DNA of 64,000 bases from Cybelea sp963824595 (GTDB lineage: Bacteria > Vulcanimicrobiota > Vulcanimicrobiia > Vulcanimicrobiales > Vulcanimicrobiaceae). The stretch is taken from the NCBI GenBank assembly GCA_963824595.1, contig CAWGPY010000002.1, positions 310,001-374,000 on the forward strand, given 5' to 3'. The stretch's first letter is position 1. Each line of letters opens with the position of its first letter. Below, piece after piece: positions 34,558 to 43,118 of the stretch. The notes beneath the pieces are model-generated. The model saw nothing but the letters and a program-made list of their open reading frames with translations, did not search any database and had not been told where the DNA came from. A program made the translations under genes and the position numbers.

Positions 34558-34993
34558 GCAGCGCCTCTTTCGCCTGCGCGAGGCCCGTCTGCGCGGCGAC
34601 GTTCCGCGGGTTGGCCTTCAGCGCCCGCTCGTACAGCGGAATCGCCTGCTCGAATTTGTTCGCGGCCAAGTACATGTCGCCGAGCTGAGTCAGCGCCACG
34701 TCGTCGTTCGGGTGCGACGCGATCCGCGCGCGCAGCGTCGCCAGTTGCGCCATCACCGGCGCCGGCGGGCCGCCTTCGACGCTGTTCTGCGAGCCCTGAC
34801 GCTCGGCCGGAGCGCCGGGGGCGGTGCTCGCGGCCTTGCCGAATACCGAGCCCGTGACGCCGAAGCCGTCGGCCACCAGATATGCCATCGTGCAAAGGAA
34901 CGCGCCCGCGATCAGGACGACGATCGGCACGTAGATTCGCGGCGGAAGGCCGTTGGACGTGGTAGCGGGCACGATGGTTCGTTGGACGAGCAT
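34550..34993 (-). CDS. Membrane-anchored TPR protein
   Basis: 147 residues. One N-terminal helix (about 20-42, PIVVLIAGAFLCTMAYLVA), a low-complexity linker, and a C-terminal pair of TPR motifs (DVALTQLGDMYLAANKFEQAIPLYERALKANPRNVAAQTGLAQA). Similar to short CcmH/NrfG-type TPR tails, but no cytochrome maturation genes are near. Likely a protein-protein adaptor. ATG start; diverges from sprT with 15 bp between starts. Confidence 0.78.
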   Translation of the reverse strand: MLVQRTIVPATTSNGLPPRIYVPIVVLIAGAFLCTMAYLVADGFGVTGSVFGKAASTAPGAPAERQGSQNSVEGGPPAPVMAQLATLRARIASHPNDDVALTQLGDMYLAANKFEQAIPLYERALKANPRNVAAQTGLAQAKEALRE

Positions 34994-35008
34994 CGAATCA
35001 AATCTTGC

Positions 35009-35566
35009 GTGAGGCCCGCCGCGCTGCCCACCGAAGCCGACCTGCAGCTGATCTTCGCTCGGTTGAACTACGAGTATTTCAACGGCGAGGCGCCCGATTG
35101 CCGGATCGCCTACAACGAGCGGTTTTCGAACTCGGCCGGCCGCATCACGTACGGACGTCCGCCCTTGGTCATCGAGCTCTCGCCGAAGCATTTCCGCGCG
35201 CAGCCCGACGCGCTCGAAGCGACGCTGCTGCACGAGATGGTCCACGCGTGGTGTTTCGCGGCGTTCGGCGAGACGGGCCACACCACGCGCTTCAAGCGCA
35301 AGCTGCGCGAGTGCGGCCTGCATTCGATCTATCACGACCTCGGCAGCGCCGCTCCGCTGAAGGAATCGAACCGCCGCTACATTCTGCGTTGCGATCGCTG
35401 CGCGTTCGAGGTTCTCCGGCGCAGCCGTCCCCGCGCCGCCGCGAGCTGTCCGCGCTGCAACAAAAGTCGCTTCGACGAGCGCTTTCCGCTGACGATTTAC
35501 GAGATCGTCGAGATGCGCGAGATGGGAACGACGGTTGACGGCCGCGCCGCCCGGAAAGGCCGCTAG
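35009..35566 (+). CDS. SprT-like zinc metallopeptidase
   Basis: 185 residues. SprT domain with HEMVHAW (His75, Glu76, His79) and a third ligand expected in the following GHTTRFKRKLRECG, then a C-terminal zinc ribbon CDRCAFEVLRRSRPRAAASC-PRC. Related to SprT/Spartan-type proteases; bacterial role unknown. GTG start. The next gene, fumC, starts 20 bp later, so both may share a transcript. Confidence 0.85.
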   Translation: MRPAALPTEADLQLIFARLNYEYFNGEAPDCRIAYNERFSNSAGRITYGRPPLVIELSPKHFRAQPDALEATLLHEMVHAWCFAAFGETGHTTRFKRKLRECGLHSIYHDLGSAAPLKESNRRYILRCDRCAFEVLRRSRPRAAASCPRCNKSRFDERFPLTIYEIVEMREMGTTVDGRAARKGR

Positions 35567-35586
35567 CGCCGACGAAGCTACCGCCC

Positions 35587-36981
35587 ATGCGTACCGAGAG
35601 CGATTCCATGGGCAAGATCCAGGTTCCGAGCGACAAGTATTACGGAGCGCAGACCGCGCGCTCGCTGGTGCACTTCGACATCGGCGAGAGCGCCTGGCCG
35701 CGCGACGTGATGCCGCGCCAAGTCATCAAGGCGATGGCCGTGCTGAAGAAGGCCGCGGCGCTCGTCAATCGCGATCTGGGCAAGCTCGACGCCGAGAAGG
35801 CCGGCTTGATCGTGCGAGCCGCCGACGAGGTGGAGGCGGGGAAACTCGACGCCCACTTTCCGCTGCGAGTGTGGCAGACCGGCTCGGGCACGCAGACGAA
35901 CATGAACGTCAACGAGGTGCTCTCGAACCGCGCGATCGAGATTGCCGGCGGCGAGATGGGCTCGAAGACGCCGGTGCATCCCAACGACCACGTCAACATG
36001 TCGCAGTCGTCGAACGACACGTTCCCCACCGCGATGCACGTCGCCGGCGCGCAGGGGATGGTCGAGATGCTGCCCGCCGTCGAGAAGCTGCGCGACGCCC
36101 TCGACGCGAAGGCGAAGGGCTGGGCGCACGTGGTGAAGGTCGGGCGCACGCACCTGCAGGACGCCACGCCCATCACGCTGGGCCAGGAGTTCTCGGGCTA
36201 CGTCACGCAGCTCGACCGCGCAATCTCGGCCTGCCGCAAGGCGCTCGACACGCTCTACGATCTCGCCATCGGCGGCACGGCCGTGGGCACCGGCCTCAAC
36301 GCGCATCCCGAGTTCGGCGAGCGCACCGCAAAGAAGATCGCCGAGCTCACCGGGCTGCCGTTTCGTTCGCACCCCAACAAGTTCGCGGCGCTCGCCTCGC
36401 ACGACGACTTCGTCTTCGCGTCGGGCGCGCTCAAGATGCTGGCCGCGGCGCTGATGAAGATCGCCAACGACATCCGCTGGCTGGCCTCGGGGCCGCGCGC
36501 GGGGATCGGCGAGCTGATCCTGCCCGAGAACGAGCCGGGGAGCTCGATCATGCCGGGCAAGGTGAATCCCACGCAATCCGAGGCGATGACCATGGTGTGC
36601 GTGCAGGTCTACGGCAACGACCTTGCGGTGAGCTTCGGCGCGTCGCAGGGCAACTTCGAGCTGAACGTGTTCAACCCGGTGATCGTCTACAATTTCCTCC
36701 ACTCGACCACGCTGCTGCGCGACGCCTGCACGATGTTCCGCGAACACGCCGTCGAGGGGCTGCAAGCCAACGAGGAGCAGATCCGCAAGTATCTCGACGA
36801 GTCGCTGATGGTCGTCACCGCCCTGGCGCCGAAGATCGGCTACGACAAGGCGGCGGAGATCGCGAAGAAAGCGCACCACGAAAAGACCTCGCTCAAGAAG
36901 GCCGCGCTCTCTCTCGGCCACGTGAGCGAAGAGGAGTACGACCGCATCGTGGTTCCCAAGGAGATGACGAGTCCCCGTTAG
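35587..36981 (+). CDS. fumC: Fumarate hydratase class II
   Basis: 464 residues with the superfamily signature GSSIMPGKVNPTQ (starting at residue 318), VWQTGSGTQTNMNVNEV, HPNDHVNMSQSSNDTFPTAMH and the catalytic region of the aspartase/fumarase family. Catalyses reversible hydration of fumarate to malate in the TCA cycle; cytosolic tetramer, iron-independent. Aspartase is excluded by the T-G-S-G-T-Q-T-N-M-N-V substrate loop typical of FumC. Nothing unusual. Confidence 0.95.
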   Translation: MRTESDSMGKIQVPSDKYYGAQTARSLVHFDIGESAWPRDVMPRQVIKAMAVLKKAAALVNRDLGKLDAEKAGLIVRAADEVEAGKLDAHFPLRVWQTGSGTQTNMNVNEVLSNRAIEIAGGEMGSKTPVHPNDHVNMSQSSNDTFPTAMHVAGAQGMVEMLPAVEKLRDALDAKAKGWAHVVKVGRTHLQDATPITLGQEFSGYVTQLDRAISACRKALDTLYDLAIGGTAVGTGLNAHPEFGERTAKKIAELTGLPFRSHPNKFAALASHDDFVFASGALKMLAAALMKIANDIRWLASGPRAGIGELILPENEPGSSIMPGKVNPTQSEAMTMVCVQVYGNDLAVSFGASQGNFELNVFNPVIVYNFLHSTTLLRDACTMFREHAVEGLQANEEQIRKYLDESLMVVTALAPKIGYDKAAEIAKKAHHEKTSLKKAALSLGHVSEEEYDRIVVPKEMTSPR

Positions 36982-37060
36982 GCCGAGCCGTGGCCGTCGA
37001 TAGGAGCCGAAACCCGTTCACTGAACAAGCAGAGCTTGTCGTAGAAGGAGACTGTCTCGG

Positions 37061-38056
37061 ATGCGTTCGTTAGCGCCCTTTCTCTCTGTAGTCGTTATAG
37101 GATTTCTTGCCGGGTGCGCGAGCGCCGGCGTCTCGCCGAGCGCACCCGGGTCTGCAATGCAGTATTCGAGCGCGGGGGTCCTCGCCGCAATCGAAACGCC
37201 CGACGCGTCAAAAGGCGGCCTTTACGTCAGCGAATTTTCGAGCACGACCATCTTAGGTTACAAGAGCAACAACAAGAAGAATAAGGCGCCGACCTGCACC
37301 ATCCCCGGCGTGCAGTATCTCAACGGCGTCGCCGTGGACGGTAAGGGAAACGTCATCGATCCCGACGGCGGCAGCCGCTCCATCATCGTCTTCAAAGGGC
37401 CCGGCATGTGCGGGAACCAGGCCGGCTCGACCGCCGATCCGTACGGGCAACCGGTCGATGCTGCGAGCAACAACGCGCTGAAGGACAAAATCGTCGTCGC
37501 GAACATGTTCGACAACAACAGCAAGCCCGGAAGCGTCTCCGTGTGCACGATGAAGAGCGGATGCGCTACCAACCTCACGAACTCCGCCATCTACGAGATG
37601 GTCGGGGTCGCGATGGACAAGAAAAACAACTGCTGGGCTTCAGCCTATACCCAGCAGTTCACGCCGGTCCTGATCTATTTTGCGAAGTGCCAAGGAGCGG
37701 GAGTAGCCGCGACCGGCTATCAAAACACGAGTCCCGGCGGACTCGACATCGATTCCTCCGGCAATCTGGTCGCGATCGATACGTCCGCCAACAACGTCGG
37801 GGCGCTGGTCGTGTATTCCGGCTGCAAGCCGGCCTGCACGGTCGTCGGCGGCCCGTTCGCGCTGCACGGCGAAGCGTTCTGGGGTCACCTGAACGAGAGT
37901 TCGACGGCCTTTGCGGCGGCAAACTACGTTGCCGGTGAGATCGACGTTTACAAGTACAGCGCCGCCGCTCTCACGTATCTGTACGCCTTCACCAACGGGC
38001 TGACGCCCAGTTTCTCGGTGAAAGGGGCGGCCTACAACCCGCGTTCCAAGCAGTAG
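37061..38056 (+). CDS. Lipoprotein with NHL-like repeats, unknown function
   Basis: 331 residues. Lipobox FLAGC, then propeller-like repeats: KGGLYVSEFSSTTILGY, LNGVAVDGKGNVIDPDGG, VGVAMDKKNNCWASAY, GGLDIDSSGNLVAID. Six to eight cysteines in pairs suggest disulfides in the periplasm or on the surface. Same architectural type as 31763-32782 but not close in sequence. ATG with AGGAG upstream (spacing about ten). Stands alone. Confidence 0.7.
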   Translation: MRSLAPFLSVVVIGFLAGCASAGVSPSAPGSAMQYSSAGVLAAIETPDASKGGLYVSEFSSTTILGYKSNNKKNKAPTCTIPGVQYLNGVAVDGKGNVIDPDGGSRSIIVFKGPGMCGNQAGSTADPYGQPVDAASNNALKDKIVVANMFDNNSKPGSVSVCTMKSGCATNLTNSAIYEMVGVAMDKKNNCWASAYTQQFTPVLIYFAKCQGAGVAATGYQNTSPGGLDIDSSGNLVAIDTSANNVGALVVYSGCKPACTVVGGPFALHGEAFWGHLNESSTAFAAANYVAGEIDVYKYSAAALTYLYAFTNGLTPSFSVKGAAYNPRSKQ

Positions 38057-38114
38057 GGGTCCTCCATCTGGCAAGGGCCGCGCCGAACTTCGCCTTCTCC
38101 GAGCGCTGTGGAGG

Positions 38115-38885
38115 TTAGAGTTGGCGCCAGACCAGCGTGACCGCGGCGATGACGAGAGCGACGGCGACGATCATCAGCAGCTGCGGCGACTTCAGCCGCA
38201 GCGACAGGCGCGCGCCGATCGGACCGCCGAGCAGGCCGCCGGCGACGAGCGGAACGACGTCGCGCGCGACGATGTCGTGCTGCAGTGCGTGCGTCACTAA
38301 ACCGACCGGCGACGTGAGCAGGATCGCGAAGTGCGACGTCGCGCTGATGGCGTGCGCCGGCAACTCGGAGAAGTAGAGGAACGTCGGCACCAGCAGAATG
38401 CCGCCCCCGAGCCCGAACAGGCTCGAGAAGATGCCGACGACGAAGCCCAAGCCGAGCGCGGCGCGGTAGGACATGCCCTTGATCTTCGCCACGCGATGGT
38501 GCTCCACGCGGCCGGCCATGCGCCGCTCGGCGTTCCACGCCATGTCCACCGCCACGGCGACGAGCAGCACGGCGAGGATCGTGTCGAACAGCTTCGGCGA
38601 GATGTGCACCGACGCGATGGCTCCGAGCACGCCGCCCGGCAGCCCGCCCGCCGCGATCAGCAGGCCGATCTTCAGATGGACGCGGCGCTGCAGCAGATAC
38701 GTGAAGGCGCCGCTCGCACTGTTCGCCACGATGAGCACCAGCGACGTTCCCGCCGCATACGCCGGCGAAAATCCGAGAAAAATCCGGAGGATCGGTACCA
38801 GCACGAAGCCGCCGCCGAGCCCCACCATCGAGCCGAAGACGCTCGCGAAGAAGGCGGCCGCGAAGAGTTCGAGGGCGAAGCGCAC
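38115..38885 (-). CDS. TauE/SafE (TSUP) family sulfite/organosulfur or anion permease
   Basis: 256 residues, about eight helices in two repeats, each opening with the TSUP motif: FGSMVGLGGGFVLVPILRIFLGF and FSSLFGLGGGILLVPTFLYFS. The family exports sulfite, sulfoacetate or related anions; substrate not predictable. GTG start, 15 bp downstream of the efp stop, same strand. Confidence 0.87.
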   Translation of the reverse strand: MRFALELFAAAFFASVFGSMVGLGGGFVLVPILRIFLGFSPAYAAGTSLVLIVANSASGAFTYLLQRRVHLKIGLLIAAGGLPGGVLGAIASVHISPKLFDTILAVLLVAVAVDMAWNAERRMAGRVEHHRVAKIKGMSYRAALGLGFVVGIFSSLFGLGGGILLVPTFLYFSELPAHAISATSHFAILLTSPVGLVTHALQHDIVARDVVPLVAGGLLGGPIGARLSLRLKSPQLLMIVAVALVIAAVTLVWRQL

Positions 38886-38900
38886 GCCGGCGCCGGGCGC

Positions 38901-39461
38901 TTAGCCCGCGCGCCCGATGTAGCGGCGGTCCCGCGTGTCGATGCGAATGACGTCGCCGCTCTCGACGAAGAGCGGCACGGCGACGGTCGCTCCGGTCTCG
39001 AGCTTCGCCGGTTTCGTGACGTTCGTCGCGGTGTCGCCGCGAAAGCCGGGATCGGTCTCGACGATCTTCAGCTCGACGTGCGCCGGCAGATCCACGCCGA
39101 TCGCCGCGCCGTCGTGGAACTGCACGTCAACCACCATGCCGTCCTTCAGGAAGTCGGCCGGACCGCCGATGAGGTCGCGCTGCAGCGTGACGTTCTCGAA
39201 CGACTCCTGATCCATGAAGTGGTACCCGTCGGCGTCGTTGTAGAGCATCTGCATCTGGCGGTTGTCCACGGTGGCGCGCTCCAGCTTCTCGCCCGCGCGG
39301 AACGTGCGCTCGAGGGTGGTGCCGGTCTTGACGTTCTTCATGCGCGTACGCACGAACGCGGAGCCCTTGCCGGGCTTGACGTGCAGGAACTCGATGACGG
39401 TCCATAGCTGTCCGTCCACCACGATGGTGACGCCGTTGCGAAGATCGTTAGACGAAATCAT
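38901..39461 (-). CDS. efp: Elongation factor P
   Basis: 186 residues, three OB-like domains: N-terminal KOW-like VIEFLHVKPGKGSAFVRTRMKN with the loop lysine (Lys32), then domain II beginning TGTTLERTFRAGEKLERA, and the C-terminal ETDPGFRGDTATNVTKPAKLETG. Relieves ribosome stalling at polyproline runs, of which this genome's proteins have several. No epmA/epmB or earP nearby, so the modification state is unknown. The ATG at 39461 is 9 bp from a TATGGT hexamer. Confidence 0.95.
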   Translation of the reverse strand: MISSNDLRNGVTIVVDGQLWTVIEFLHVKPGKGSAFVRTRMKNVKTGTTLERTFRAGEKLERATVDNRQMQMLYNDADGYHFMDQESFENVTLQRDLIGGPADFLKDGMVVDVQFHDGAAIGVDLPAHVELKIVETDPGFRGDTATNVTKPAKLETGATVAVPLFVESGDVIRIDTRDRRYIGRAG

Positions 39462-39517
39462 GGGTCCCACACCATACGGTTCGCGGCGAGCGAAGCCCTG
39501 GCGCCCCGTTCCGGGCC

Positions 39518-40207
39518 TTATTGCGCGGGTCGGGAGAAGCGAATCGGGCTCTCGGCGCCGGCGCGCAGCCGGCGGACGTTCTCGCGGTGCGCGAAAAGTA
39601 TCAACAACGCCGCGAACGCCCCGTAGGCCGTCTCGGGCAGCGAGCGGCAGAAGTAGGCGATGGCGAACGGCGCGAGGACGCTGCCGAGCATGGAGCCGAC
39701 CGACGAGTAACGCGTGATCGCGGCCCCGGCCAGCCAGCCGCCGACGGCGACGAGACCCGCGGGCCAGCAGAGCGCGAAGATCGCTCCGAACGACGTCGCG
39801 ACGCCCTTTCCGCCCCGCAAGCGAAGCCACGGCGAGAAGCAGTGCCCGAGCACGGCGCCCGCCGCCGCGACGGCGGCGACGATCTGCTCGCCCGGCGGCA
39901 GGGGTTCGAAGTCGAGATGGCCGCGCAGCAGCGTCAGCGCCAGCAGCGCCGGCACGAAGCCCTTGAGCGCGTCGAGCAGCAGCACCACGGCCGCGCCGGC
40001 CTTGCCGAGCGCCCGCAGCGCGTTCATCGCGCCGATGTTGCCCGAGCCGTGCGTGCGAATGTCGGTGCGATAGAAGATGCGCCCGATCAGATAGCCGAAC
40101 GGAATGGATCCGATCAGAAACGCGCCTAGGAACGCGACGACCGGAATCGCGAGCAGGACGATCAAGATGCCGACCGCCGTCGGCTCGGGAAGCCCGACGT
40201 CGCTCAA
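39518..40207 (-). CDS. plsY: Acyl-phosphate glycerol-3-phosphate acyltransferase PlsY
   Basis: 229 residues, five membrane helices, with the three PlsY loops: SIPFGYLIGRI, HGSGNIGAMNALRALG and RLRGGKGVATSFG. It uses acyl-phosphate to make lysophosphatidic acid at the inner membrane, the first step of phospholipid synthesis. TTG start overlapping the der stop (TTGA), matching the junction style of the region. Confidence 0.93.
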   Translation of the reverse strand: MSDVGLPEPTAVGILIVLLAIPVVAFLGAFLIGSIPFGYLIGRIFYRTDIRTHGSGNIGAMNALRALGKAGAAVVLLLDALKGFVPALLALTLLRGHLDFEPLPPGEQIVAAVAAAGAVLGHCFSPWLRLRGGKGVATSFGAIFALCWPAGLVAVGGWLAGAAITRYSSVGSMLGSVLAPFAIAYFCRSLPETAYGAFAALLILFAHRENVRRLRAGAESPIRFSRPAQ

Positions 40208-41577
40208 TGCCGGCCGTGCCTCGGCGCGCTCTCGGCGGGTTCGCGGCGCGCCCGGAACTCCAGCGTCAGCGGGACGCCTTCGAAGTCGTAATGCTGGCGG
40301 ATCGTGTTATCCAAAAAGCGCCGGTAGTGGGCCTGAACGAGCTCGGGGTCGTTGCAGTGGAACACGAAGACCGGCGGATGCGTCGCTGGCTGCGAAACGT
40401 AGTAGATGCGCAGCGACCGGCCCGCGACGCCCGGCGGCGGATGCGCGAGGACGGCGCTGCGGATCAGCGTGTTGAGCTGCGGCGTCGGCACGCGGCGCTC
40501 GAGGTTTTCGGCGACGCGTTCGACGACCGGCATCAGACTGCCGAGCCGGCGCTGCGTCTTGGCCGAGAGAAACGTGATCGGCGCGAACGTCGCAAACGGA
40601 ATCAGATCGCGTACGGCGGCGGTCAGCTCCGCCTGACTCGTATCGCCGCCTTGTTCGCGGACGAGATCCCACTTGTTGCCGACCACGACGAGACCCTTGC
40701 GCTGCTCGATCGCGATGCCCGCGAGGCGGCGGTCCTGCGCCAGGATGCCGTGCATCGCGTCGAAGACCAGGATGGCCACGTCGCAGCGTGCGATCGCGCC
40801 GAGCGATCGCAGCGCCGCGTAGTATTCGATGGCGCCGTGCGCCTCGGGCTTCTTGCGAAAGCCCGCGGTATCCACCAGGCGGACGTCGCGCTCGCGCCAG
40901 CGGAACACCGCGTCGATGGCGTCGCGCGTCGTTCCCGGCGAGTGCGAGACCAGCGTGCGCTCCTCGCCGAGCAGCGCGTTCACCAGCGAGCTCTTGCCCA
41001 CGTTCGGGCGCCCGATCACCGCGAGCGCGAGCTCGTCGCGATCTCCGGCCGGGGGGGTAGGCGGCGGCAAGAGCTCGACGATCCGGTCGAGCAGATCGCC
41101 CGTCCCCTCGCCGTGAATCGCCGAAACGGCGATCGGCCCGCCGAAGCCCAGCTTGGCGAACTCGGCGTGCACGGCCGCGGCAGCGTCGGGAGACTCGGCC
41201 TTATTGGCCGCCAAGACGATCGGACGGCTCTTCCGCCGCAAGATGCGCGCCACGTCGTCGTCCAGCGGATGGAGGCCCGTTTGGGCGTCCACCACCATGA
41301 CGATCACGTCGGATTCGTCGGCGGCGGCTTCGGCCTGGCGGCGCGTGGCCTCGGCCAGCTCGGCGCCGTGCGCCATCGCGGCATCCGGGTCGATGCCCGC
41401 GGTGTCGACCAGGCTGAAGTCGCGGCCCCGCCAGTCGCACAGAGCGTAGAGCCGGTCGCGCGTCACGCCCGGCGTGTCCTCGACGATGGCGAGGCGGCGG
41501 CCGATCAAGCGGTTGAAGAGCGCACTCTTGCCGACGTTCGGCCGGCCGACGATGGCAACCGTCGCCGGATGAAGCAT
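40204..41577 (-). CDS. der: Ribosome-assembly GTPase Der (EngA)
   Basis: 457 residues with two tandem G domains, each with a P-loop GRPNVGKS(A/S)L(F/V)N and DTAG(I/F) switch II, followed by a KH-like C-terminal domain. Essential 50S subunit maturation factor. Full length, normal motifs (first NKAE, second NKWD). ATG start with a GGAG Shine-Dalgarno. First gene of the der-plsY pair, with efp and the TSUP gene following at wider gaps. Confidence 0.96.
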   Translation of the reverse strand: MLHPATVAIVGRPNVGKSALFNRLIGRRLAIVEDTPGVTRDRLYALCDWRGRDFSLVDTAGIDPDAAMAHGAELAEATRRQAEAAADESDVIVMVVDAQTGLHPLDDDVARILRRKSRPIVLAANKAESPDAAAAVHAEFAKLGFGGPIAVSAIHGEGTGDLLDRIVELLPPPTPPAGDRDELALAVIGRPNVGKSSLVNALLGEERTLVSHSPGTTRDAIDAVFRWRERDVRLVDTAGFRKKPEAHGAIEYYAALRSLGAIARCDVAILVFDAMHGILAQDRRLAGIAIEQRKGLVVVGNKWDLVREQGGDTSQAELTAAVRDLIPFATFAPITFLSAKTQRRLGSLMPVVERVAENLERRVPTPQLNTLIRSAVLAHPPPGVAGRSLRIYYVSQPATHPPVFVFHCNDPELVQAHYRRFLDNTIRQHYDFEGVPLTLEFRARREPAESAPRHGRH

Positions 41578-41657
41578 GCCGCTCCTTTCTCACTCGCCTC
41601 AATCGGCACCCATCGGCGGAACGGCCGAGGGGTCGAGCGAAGTGCGGCTCTTCGAAC

Positions 41658-43118
41658 ATGCCCAGCGTCTATATCGAAACCTTCGGCTGTCAGATGAATG
41701 AGGCCGACTCGCGTTACATCGCCGAGCGCGCCGCCGCGGCCGGCTACAGCGTGGCGTCCGCGCCGGACGAGGCCGACGTCGTGGTCCTCAACACGTGCAC
41801 CGTGCGCGATGCGGCGGAGCGGCGGGCCTACGGCCGGATGAATCATCTCAAGGCGCTCAAGGACGCGGACCCCGAACGCCGGCTCGTGGTGACGGGCTGC
41901 CTCGCCGAGCAGGATCGCGAGCGCATGCTCACGCTCGCGCCGCACGTTGACGCGATCTTCGGCACGCGCGAGCTCGCGCAGCTAGGCGACCGGCTGAGCG
42001 AGTGGGCCCTTCGAGACGCCGCGCGTAGCGCGGCTCCTCAGGGTGACAATGACGCCGCGCCGGAGGCGGACGACACCGACGACGTCGTGCGCTTCGCCGT
42101 CGCCGCCGCCGCCGCCGCGCCCGGCGCGTTCGCGCATCTGCGCGCGTTCGTCACGGTGCAGCGCGGCTGCTCGTACTACTGCACGTTCTGCATCGTGCCG
42201 CACGTGCGGGGACGTTTCGACCACCGCCCGGCGAGCGCGATCCTCGACGAGGTGCGCGCGCGAGTCGCGGGCGGAGCGCGCGAGATCACGCTGGTCGGCC
42301 AGACCGTCAACGCGTGGCGCGATCCCGCCGGCGGTGCGGACTTCGGCGACCTCTGCAAATCCGTCGCGAAGATCGCCGGACTCGAGCGCCTGTCGTTCAT
42401 CTCGCCCCACCCGAAGGACTTCAGCGAGAAGATCCTCGACGATCTGGCGAGCGTCGAGGCGCTCAACCCGCGCATTCACCTGCCGCTGCAGTCGGCGAGC
42501 GATCCGATCCTGCGGCGCATGAATCGCAAGTACACGCTCGCGGTCTTCGACGGGGTGATCGAAGGGATTCGCCGCCGGATGCCGGACGCCGCGATCACCA
42601 CCGACATCATCGTGGGCTTTCCCGGCGAGACCGAGGCCGATTTCGAAGCGACGCTGGCCTACGTTCGGCGCGGGATCTTCGCCAACGCCTTCAGCTTCAT
42701 CTATTCGATCCGGCGCGGCACGCCGGCGGCGCGCTGGGAGCAGGTGCCGCGCGCGGTCGCGCTGGAGCGCTTCAAACGGCTGGTCGACGCCCAGAACGCC
42801 GCGACCCGCGCCTATCACGACCGCATGTGCGGCCGCACCTTCCGCGCGCTCATCGTGGGCGATTCGAAGAAAGACGCGACGCGGATCGCCGCTAAGACGC
42901 GCGACAACGTGACCGTCGTGGCGCCCAAACCGCACGATTACGACGAGGCGGAGTATGCGCGGACGCCGTGGCTCGACGTCGCCGTGGAGAGCGCGCACGT
43001 GTGGGGATGCTCCGCGCGGCTGACCGGGCGCGCGCCCCGTTTCGACGATCCGCCCGTTCCGGTCAAAGCGCCGCTCGTCGATCTGACGTCGCCCGGCGTG
43101 CTCGCGTTCGCGCGGTGA
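41658..43118 (+). CDS. miaB: tRNA-2-methylthio-N6-dimethylallyladenosine synthase MiaB
   Basis: 486 residues. N-terminal domain with cluster cysteines 11, 47 and 81, radical-SAM triad CSYYCTFC (171, 175, 178), then the C-terminal TRAM-like domain. Adds a methylthio group at position 2 of i6A37 in tRNA; miaA, making the substrate, is 8 kb downstream. The linker between the first two domains (residues about 117-130) is encoded by a 42-bp genomic repeat in frame, followed by an acidic and alanine-rich stretch, making the linker longer than usual. Confidence 0.93.
   Translation: MPSVYIETFGCQMNEADSRYIAERAAAAGYSVASAPDEADVVVLNTCTVRDAAERRAYGRMNHLKALKDADPERRLVVTGCLAEQDRERMLTLAPHVDAIFGTRELAQLGDRLSEWALRDAARSAAPQGDNDAAPEADDTDDVVRFAVAAAAAAPGAFAHLRAFVTVQRGCSYYCTFCIVPHVRGRFDHRPASAILDEVRARVAGGAREITLVGQTVNAWRDPAGGADFGDLCKSVAKIAGLERLSFISPHPKDFSEKILDDLASVEALNPRIHLPLQSASDPILRRMNRKYTLAVFDGVIEGIRRRMPDAAITTDIIVGFPGETEADFEATLAYVRRGIFANAFSFIYSIRRGTPAARWEQVPRAVALERFKRLVDAQNAATRAYHDRMCGRTFRALIVGDSKKDATRIAAKTRDNVTVVAPKPHDYDEAEYARTPWLDVAVESAHVWGCSARLTGRAPRFDDPPVPVKAPLVDLTSPGVLAFAR
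42007..42048 (+). repeat. 42-bp palindromic dispersed repeat, copy B, inside miaB
   Basis: Starts CCCTTCGAGACGC and ends CTCAGGGTGACA with an inverted GC-rich core (GCCGCGCG...CGCGGC). Same length and ends as copy A at 32799-32840. Encodes 14 residues (about ALRDAARSAAPQGD) with no frame disruption. Confidence 0.8.
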
